Source: Aliagarivorans marinus DSM 23064
GTDB taxonomy: Bacteria; Pseudomonadota; Gammaproteobacteria; Enterobacterales; Celerinatantimonadaceae
Assembly: GCF_000429485.1 (NCBI RefSeq)
Contig: NZ_KE386907.1
Span: 1-64,000 of the forward strand
Reading direction: 5' to 3'
Length of the DNA stretch: 64,000 nt
Made by a program: the position numbers and the translations under genes. The notes beneath the pieces are model-generated. The model ran no database searches, was not told where the DNA came from, and was given only the letters and a program-made list of their open reading frames with translations. Below, piece by piece: positions 60,401-64,000 of this stretch (positions are counted from its first letter, which is position 1; every line of letters starts with the position of its first letter).

Positions 60401-63400
60401 CGCGTCGACTGTGTCGGTGCCATCAGAGACCGAGAAGCTCAGCTCTACTTCGCCGCTGAAGTTCTCGTTTGGTGAGAAGGTGTAGCTACCGTCACCGTTA
60501 TCGGTGAATACGCCATCTGCGCCTGAGTAGGATACGTCGGCAACAGACAGATCATCCCCGTCGATATCACTGGCACCGGCCAGTAACTGCTCATCGGTAA
60601 AGGTCAGGCTGCCATCTTCTTCGATGGTATAAGCCTTATCCTCGGCCTCTGGCGCATCATTAACGGGGGTAACGGTTAGGTTCAGCTCAGTCGCAACAAT
60701 GTCATCACCGTCGCTAACGTCGTAACTAAACTGAATGTCGCCGTGGAAGTCCTCGCTTGGCGTGATAGTAAAGCTGCCATCATCGTTAGCAACGACAGTG
60801 GCATTCTCATCGTTTGTGGATAGATTCAACGCGGTCAGGTCATCGCCATCAACATCCGAGGCATTCGCTAGCAGGTCTTCTTGGGTGACGGTGATGCTGC
60901 GATCTTCCTCTACGGTAGCTGAAACCGACTCCGCCGTTGGATCGTAATCCTGAACATCAATATGTATAGTCTGCGAAACACTCGCCTCATCGTCGTTAGA
61001 CAATTCGGTTGCAGTTGCTTCAACAACCAGATCAACACCACCGGAGAAGCCCTCTGGGAAGTCGAGCTCTAAGGTTTGATCGAGTGCAATGGTTGGCAGT
61101 ACCACCGAGCCTTCAGCACCCGCGGTTACTTCACCACTGAAGATTTGGCTGTTCAACTCACCCACGTCAATGGTGAAATTGAAGTCTGAGAAGTCTCTGT
61201 CGCCACCGCCATAAAGATCTTCGATGCCGTAAACCAACTCGCCGTCTTCATTTAGGCCGGTACGCGTGTGCTCTATACCATCTTGGTTTAGGTTTTCACT
61301 GGTTCCACCGTGGAAAATTGCATCTCCAAACTGGCTTTGAACCACGGTGACTTCGCCATCGTCGCCCACAAATACCAACTGCGGGTCAACACTGTCCATG
61401 GTTGCCGATGAGCCATCTTCCATACGGAACTCAAAATGACCATCTTGCATTTCATCGAAGTTATTGCGATTAAAACCATTAGGTACAACGAACAGGTTGA
61501 AACTTTCGCCTTCTTCAATATTGAAGCTAAACGAGGTTTCTCCGGGAACTAAGTCTCCGCCGCCACCGACCTGAGAGGCATTCTCGTAGACGATTTCCAC
61601 ATCGGTGATATTGCCCTCATCGTCAACCTTGTAGTAACCCGCGGCATTCTTGAATCCAGCGGTTTCGCCCTCAAATGTCACGGTAATTTCGGTATCGTTG
61701 TAACTAGTAATACCGCTATCTTGGTCGTTGAGTACCGACTCATTGTCGTAGCGAATCACCGTACCCTCGGGCACGCCATTTACTTCTACGCTGAGCGTTT
61801 CTGATAAGTCTTGGTCGACCAGCTCTGCGGCAATATTGAGTTCTACCGTTTCGCCCTGTTCGGCTTCAATGGTTTGACCTGAGAGATCTTGGCCATCGGC
61901 ATCGGTTACGCTCAGATCTGGCGCATCGGCAACCGCCCCAATAGCCACATCGATGGACTGGGTCACCGAGTCTGTACCATCGCTGACGCTGAACTCTAGC
62001 TGTACGTCGCCGCTAAAGTGTTCGGCTGGGTTAAAGCTATATGTACCATCTCCGTTATCAACCAGCTCGCCTTGGTCACCGCTGTAACTTACGCCGTCAA
62101 CTGAAAGCGCGTCACCTTCGATATCCGTTGCATTCGCTAGCAGTACTTCATCACTAATCAGTAGTGACCCGTCTTCTTGCATCTCGAAGCTAACGGGTGC
62201 AACTTCAGGTGCATCATTCACAGGGTTAACCGTCAGGTTAAGCTCTGTTGGTGTGGCAATTTCACCATCGCTCACATCGTAGGTGAACTGAATGTCCCCG
62301 TAAAAATCTTCACTCGGGGTCACACTGTATGTGCCGTCGCCATTGTCAACGACGGTGGCATTCGGGTCGTTAGTTTGCAGATTATCAGCGTAGAGAATGT
62401 CACCATCGACATCAGAGGCATTCTCCAACAGCATTTCCTGAGTAACCAAGATGGTATTGTCTTCATCTACCTGCGCAGCCACCGCTTCGGCTTCGGGCGC
62501 ATCGTTAACAAACTCGACATTCAGTTCAAGGTTTGCCTGTACGACATCGGTGCCGTCACTGACATCGAAAGTAAAGTTAACCTGTCCATCAAACTCAGGG
62601 CTAGGCGTGATGGTATAAGAACCATCACCGTTATCGACGACAGAGGCATTAGGCTCTTCAGTGCTCAAGTTCAGCACGCTAAGTTCATCGCCTTCTATGT
62701 CACTGGCTTGTGCGAGTAGCTGCTCGGTAGTAACAGTAAGTGATTCATCCTCCATGGTGTTGAACACCAAATCAGGTACATCAGGCAAGTCATTGACTGG
62801 ATTAACCGTGAGGTCTAAGCCAGTAGCAACTGTCTCAATGCCATCGGTTACGTCATAGCTAAACTCGACCTCACCAAAGAAGTTCTCGCTTGGAGTGATA
62901 GTGAAGCTACCATCGCCATTTTCAACGATTGTGGCGTTTGGATCATTAGTGCTTAGGTTGGTTGCGGCTAATGCATCGCCATCGATGTCAGAGGCATTGG
63001 CCAATAAGTCTTCCTGAGTAAGGGTGATACTTCCATCTTCATCAACGCTGGCATCTAACGGCCCACTCACATCTGGCGCAAAATTCACCTCTTCTACGTC
63101 GATATTCATGGTGTTAGGCGCACTAGCGATTCCGTCGCTCACATCGAAGGTAAGCTGCACCTCTCCGCTGAAGTCTTCTGCTGGCGTAAAGGTGAAGGTG
63201 TTATCACCGTTGTCCTGCAAAGTGCCTTGGGTTTGATCGGCCAGCAACAAATTTTCGATATGCAGGATATCGCCATCAACGTCGCTAGCATTGGCAAGCA
63301 GTTGCTCAACACTGATCTGCATGCTGCCGTTTTCTAGCATTTGTGCCGATAGCGGTGCTCCAGGCTCAGGCACATCATTGACCGGGATAACCGTCAGATC

Positions 63401-64000
63401 GACATGAGCGTCGACCGCATCAGTACCGTCGAATACCTGGTAGTCGAGATCGACTTCACCATTGAAGTTCTCGTTAGGAACAAAGGTGTAACTGCCATCA
63501 CCATTATCTGTCAGCTCACCATTATCGCCGTTATAGCTGATATTGCTGATACTGAGATCATCCCCTTCGATATCTGAAGCATTCGCTAGCAGATCTTCAT
63601 CGGTAAAGGTGATCGAGTTATCCTCCTCAGTACTAAGGATAACGGGGCCAGATACAATCGGCTCATCATTAACCGACTCAAAGTTGATGTTGATGGTATT
63701 GCTGTCCACCAACTCCCCGTCGGTGACTTCGTAGGTAAGTTCTACTTCACCATGGAAGTCTGGATCAGGGGTTACCGTCCAAGTACCATCACCGTTATCG
63801 GTTAAGGTAGCATCATCCCCTACCAGCTCAAGGTTTTGGATATCCAGCACGTCGCTATCGATATCCGATGCTTGGGCAAGCAGTTGCTCTTCGGTAATAA
63901 CTATCGACGCGAAGCTTTCTGCGCCTTCACCGCTAACCTCAAGGCTCGGTAAATCGGCGGTAAGATCGAGAGCCACATCGGCATCACTGTTATGCAGGTT
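51410..64000 (-). CDS. Giant cadherin-like repeat protein, N-terminus off window
   Basis: The visible part is about 4,196 codons; the frame is open to the window edge, so the true start is further right. It consists of about 35 tandem repeats of about 96 residues, each with ...EDGSLTFTDEQLLA, ASDIDGDDLS, DNGDGSYTF, FSGEVELSFSVSDGTD and ending VNDAP: cadherin-like/tandem-95 repeats with calcium-binding acidic motifs. A DUF4114 domain interrupts the array at about 61140-61560. The C-terminal 300 residues are divergent modules, then a Gly/Asp/Ser-rich tail ending HHYDENV. I see no RTX nonapeptides. It is extremely acidic, so probably surface or matrix exposed; an adhesin role is inferred. Confidence 0.88.
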   Translation of the reverse strand, partial: NLHNSDADVALDLTADLPSLEVSGEGAESFASIVITEEQLLAQASDIDSDVLDIQNLELVGDDATLTDNGDGTWTVTPDPDFHGEVELTYEVTDGELVDSNTININFESVNDEPIVSGPVILSTEEDNSITFTDEDLLANASDIEGDDLSISNISYNGDNGELTDNGDGSYTFVPNENFNGEVDLDYQVFDGTDAVDAHVDLTVIPVNDVPEPGAPLSAQMLENGSMQISVEQLLANASDVDGDILHIENLLLADQTQGTLQDNGDNTFTFTPAEDFSGEVQLTFDVSDGIASAPNTMNIDVEEVNFAPDVSGPLDASVDEDGSITLTQEDLLANASDIDGDALAATNLSTNDPNATIVENGDGSFTITPSENFFGEVEFSYDVTDGIETVATGLDLTVNPVNDLPDVPDLVFNTMEDESLTVTTEQLLAQASDIEGDELSVLNLSTEEPNASVVDNGDGSYTITPSPEFDGQVNFTFDVSDGTDVVQANLELNVEFVNDAPEAEAVAAQVDEDNTILVTQEMLLENASDVDGDILYADNLQTNDPNATVVDNGDGTYSVTPSEDFYGDIQFTYDVSDGEIATPTELNLTVNPVNDAPEVAPVSFEMQEDGSLLISDEVLLANATDIEGDALSVDGVSYSGDQGELVDNGDGTYSFNPAEHFSGDVQLEFSVSDGTDSVTQSIDVAIGAVADAPDLSVTDADGQDLSGQTIEAEQGETVELNIAAELVDQDLSETLSVEVNGVPEGTVIRYDNESVLNDQDSGITSYNDTEITVTFEGETAGFKNAAGYYKVDDEGNITDVEIVYENASQVGGGGDLVPGETSFSFNIEEGESFNLFVVPNGFNRNNFDEMQDGHFEFRMEDGSSATMDSVDPQLVFVGDDGEVTVVQSQFGDAIFHGGTSENLNQDGIEHTRTGLNEDGELVYGIEDLYGGGDRDFSDFNFTIDVGELNSQIFSGEVTAGAEGSVVLPTIALDQTLELDFPEGFSGGVDLVVEATATELSNDDEASVSQTIHIDVQDYDPTAESVSATVEEDRSITVTQEDLLANASDVDGDDLTALNLSTNDENATVVANDDGSFTITPSEDFHGDIQFSYDVSDGDDIVATELNLTVTPVNDAPEAEDKAYTIEEDGSLTFTDEQLLAGASDIDGDDLSVADVSYSGADGVFTDNGDGSYTFSPNENFSGEVELSFSVSDGTDTVDASIDVTVTEVNDPPVAGSTSYQVDEDNVLTFSEEQLLANSSDVEGDVAVQEVSYSGTDGILTDNGDGSYSFAPNENFNGDVSLEVTVVDEDGATAETTAGIEVIAVNDAPVSGDLAYSVDEDGAITLSQEQLLSQASDVEGDALTASNLRAGDNATVTENDDGSFTITPDADFNGDIDLSFDISDGTDSIVASADLTVNPVNDLPSAEDKAYIIEEDGSLTFTDEQLLAGASDIDGDDLSVADVSYSGADGVFADNGDGSYTFSPNENFSGEIELSFSVSDGTDTVDASIDVTVTEVNDPPVAGSTSYQVDEDNVLVFSEEQLLANSSDVEGDVAVQDVSYSGTDGILTDNGDGSYSFAPNENFNGDVSLEVTVVDEDGATAETTAGIEVIAVNDAPVSGDLAYSVDEDGAITLSQEQLLSQASDVEGDALTASNLSAGDNASVTENDDGSFTITPDADFNGDIDLSFDISDGTDTVVASADLTVNPVNDLPSADDKAYTVEEDGSLTFTDEQLLAGASDIDGDELSVADVSYSGADGVFTDNGDGSYTFSPNENFSGEVELSFSVSDGTDTVDASIDMTVTEVNDPPVAGSTSYQVNEDNSITISDEQLLANSSDIEGDVAVHDVSYSGTEGVFADNGDGSYTFTPNENFSGDISLDVTIVDEAGATADTTAGIEVIEVNDPPIAGPTSYTIDEDSVLTFSESQVLGNASDIEGDVELVGISYDGPDGVFSVNGDGTCSFAPNENFNGEVQLNVTIQDEDGATVDTVINVDVLPINDAPVSGDLAYSVSEDGAITLSQEQLLSQASDVEGDALTASNLSAGDNTTVTENDDGSFTITPDADFNGDIDLSFDISDGTDSIVATADLTVNPVNDLPSAEDKAYTVEEDGSLTFTDEQLLAGASDIDGDDLSVADVSYSGADGVFTDNGDGSYTFSPNENFSGEVELSFSVSDGTDTVDASIDVTVTEVNDPPVAGSTSYQVDEDNVLTFSEEQLLANSSDVEGDVAVQDVSYSGTDGILTDNGDGSYSFAPNENFNGDVSLDVTVVDEDGATAETTAGIEVIAVNDAPVSGDLAYSVDEDGAITLSQEQLLSQASDVEGDALTASNLSAGDNASVTENDDGSFTITPDADFNGDIDLSFDISDGTDSIVASADLTVNPVNDLPSAEDKAYTIEEDGSLTFTDEQLLAGASDIDGDDLSVADVSYSGADGVFTDNGDGSYTFSPNENFSGDVELSFSVSDGTDTVDASIDVTVTEVNDPPVAGSTSYQVNEDNSITISDEQLLANSSDIEGDVAVEDVSYSGTDGVFADNGDGSYTFTPNENFSGDISLDVTIVDEDGATADTTAGIEVIEVNDPPIAGPTSYSIDEDSVLTFSESQVLGNASDIEGDVELVGISYDGPDGVFSVNGDGTCSFAPNENFNGEVQLNVTIQDEDGATVDTVINVDVLPINDAPVSGDLAYSVDEDGAITLSQEQLLSQASDVEGDALTASNLSAGDNATVTENDDGSFTITPDADFHGDIDLSFDISDGTDTIVASADLTVNPVNDLPSAEDKAYTIEEDGSLTFTDEQLLAGASDIDGDDLSVADVSYSGADGVFTDNGDGSYTFSPNENFSGDVELSFSVSDGTDTVDASIDVIVTEVNDPPVAGSTSYQVDEDNVLTFSEEQLLANSSDVEGDVVVQDVSYSGTDGILTDNGDGSYSFAPNENFNGDVSLDVVVVDEDGATAETTAGIEVIAANDAPVSGDLAYSVDEDGAITLSQEQLLSQASDIEGDALTASNLSAGDNATVVENDDGSFTITPDADFNGDIDLSFDISDGTDTVVASADLTVNPVNDLPSAEDKAYTIEEDGSLTFTDEQLLAGASDIDGDDLSVADVSYSGADGVFTDNGDGSYTFSPNENFSGEVELSFSVSDGTDTVDASIDVTVTEVNDPPVAGSTSYQVDEDNVLTFSEEQLLANSSDVEGDVAVQDVSYSGADGILTDNGDGTYSFAPNENFNGDVSLAVTVVDEDGATANTNAAIEVIAVNDPPVAGTTAYTMQEDGVITLSEEQLLANSSDIEGEVSLQDVSYSGDDGFLTDNGDGTFSFAPNPDWNGDISLDVTVIDEEGAIANTNANITVEAVNDAPVARPVSATVAEDGSITLTQDDLLANATDVEGDDLTALNLQTSDPNAEVVRNEDGSFTITPSENFNGDIAFTYDVSDGENVVATELDLEVTPVNDLPTAPTISMEGEEDQLLVIDPAFIVGQSEDLDGDDLSLTNLSIRQPANATVTMQPDGMYHLVAPQDFNGMIELAYQLTDGTETVDGSLNVDVIPVNDAPFTDGNAHMTTSEDGAFTFNAEDMLDLFGDIDTENLIVSRVITTEGEDGGDLTDNGDGTWTFTPTDDFAGTSGLQVVVSDGEEETTLDIPVYVRPVADGAVITTDHEGPLVFSEDTTGHLGLNVDLLDDSEVLSNLVMTGFPVGFVVSDGVNTIEITYEGQYIDIDDWNIDDLQLTPPEDFSGNFFITVTATTVDYGDEGSSALTEPSEAYADVTVEQGETMLLTTEALLEMAEHTEAQPGDEVQFVHLIDDSQGSLIDNGDGTWSFTPADDFTGTLDFAYVINRDGELIDEQAAIGVVPPGEGGDNQAPQVEGIASSRIAEGETLSFTEEQVLSTVTDLDGDHLSLESIQLISGQGTLEQDNEGVYSYTPAEGFTGEAQVGFVATDGQESVRSHFNINVDELSEPLTPDEDGAVNFTQDQLLDEMNIEGDVSSLEVDYLGDEGALIEDGEQAWSFWPDEGFSGDLPLEVSVDGAQPATVNLSVDMPEAEAAPESSASPEAASDDNAEAGGGEVDASDEESFDMEVAPGGDFNLSIPGDVGGADGVESVEITGFPEGTQVSGAIETDGGYMVSGDLSQPVSVNLADDYEGELTVEFAGLDSNDDPVEGANFSINIDVSEDHEMSSQQGAGSGNDPFAEGEGASGGDWTSAEQSDEGVDVMDDSSSFDQGGGAGGSQDTHHYDENV
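54330..60650 (-). repeat. Higher-order repeat array inside the giant gene
   Basis: About 22 repeat units of about 287 bp belonging to a few types that I call A (opens DKAYTIEEDG), B (VDEDNVLTFSEEQ), B' (VNEDNSITISDEQ), C (VDEDGAITLSQEQ) and D (IDEDSVLTFSESQ). In protein order they read ABC, ABC, AB'DC, ABC, AB'DC, ABC, AB. The same 10-base marker in type A units begins at 60612, 59751 (one mismatch), 58890, 57741, 56880, 55731 and 54870, giving steps of 861, 861, 1149, 861, 1149 and 861 bp. Confidence 0.85.
61140..61560 (-). other. DUF4114 domain segment of the giant protein
   Basis: On the minus strand this encodes ESFNLFVVPNGFNRNNFDEM, a DGHFEFR segment, PQLVFVGDDG, the LNQDGIEHTRT patch and YGIEDLYGGGDRDFSDFNF. 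The last motif is the hallmark of DUF4114, often found in large secreted bacterial proteins. Flanking modules have a different fold from the 96-residue repeats. Confidence 0.7.

Noticed and set aside
54330-60650. Regularly spaced repeats as a possible CRISPR array.
   Set aside because: The repeats are about 287 bp, continuous and translated in one frame, with no short repeat-spacer pattern.

Overview
The window comes from the chromosome of a gammaproteobacterium, most likely a marine member of the Alteromonadales/Shewanella-Ferrimonas-Psychromonas neighbourhood. The grounds are the housekeeping gene content and order (thrS-infC-rpmI-rplT, pheS-pheT-ihfA, cco cluster-fnr-uspE-ttcA), the close match of AspC, FNR, TtcA and IF3 to enterobacterial versions, an OmpK/Tsx-type channel, a complete Aap amino-acid ABC transporter, and a very large acidic cadherin-like repeat protein. 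The species cannot be named from the sequence alone.

Layout. 1-5.9 kb: tRNA-Asn, uvrB, tpiA, an ElyC-like gene and aspC. 5.9-8.8 kb: a divergent pair of c-di-GMP genes, a membrane GGDEF protein and a REC-DUF3369-HD-GYP response regulator. 9-12.2 kb: OmpK-type porin, a small DUF3634-like gene, a stand-alone tyrosine recombinase and an orphan membrane protein. 12.5-21.5 kb: a metabolic island with a glutathione S-transferase, a GlcF-like iron-sulfur subunit, a GlcD/alkyl-DHAP-synthase-like FAD oxidase, an unfamiliar permease, a GlpK-like FGGY kinase, a GlpD-like dehydrogenase and a YhfZ-like regulator. 23-33.8 kb: cbb3 oxidase structural genes (ccoNOQP) behind an FNR box, assembly genes (fixH/ccoH, ccoI, ccoS, a SafE-type protein), fnr, uspE, ttcA and cobB. 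34.3-38.4 kb: aapJQMP. 38.5-46.3 kb, minus strand: ihfA, pheT, pheS, then rplT, rpmI, infC, thrS, with two small exported-protein genes on the plus strand between pheS and rplT. 46.5-49.6 kb: CPXCG protein, NorM-type MATE pump, DUF3080 protein and two tRNA-Val genes. 49.7-64 kb, minus strand: a REC-TPR response regulator directly downstream of a giant repeat-protein gene that runs off the right edge.

How the genes work together. The cco-fnr block is a standard microaerobic respiration module under FNR control. The 13.3-21.5 kb block looks like a catabolic pathway: a polyol-like compound is imported, phosphorylated by the kinase, and oxidised by FAD enzymes that feed electrons to the quinone pool, with a local YhfZ-type regulator. 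Its substrate may not be glycerol, because two of the glycerol-contact positions of the kinase differ. The giant protein and the REC-TPR protein are probably translationally coupled, which suggests a surface or matrix protein made together with a dedicated signalling protein.

The most novel-looking parts are the polyol-like island and the giant protein operon. The giant gene contains a higher-order repeat whose marker recurs at exact 861- and 1149-bp steps.
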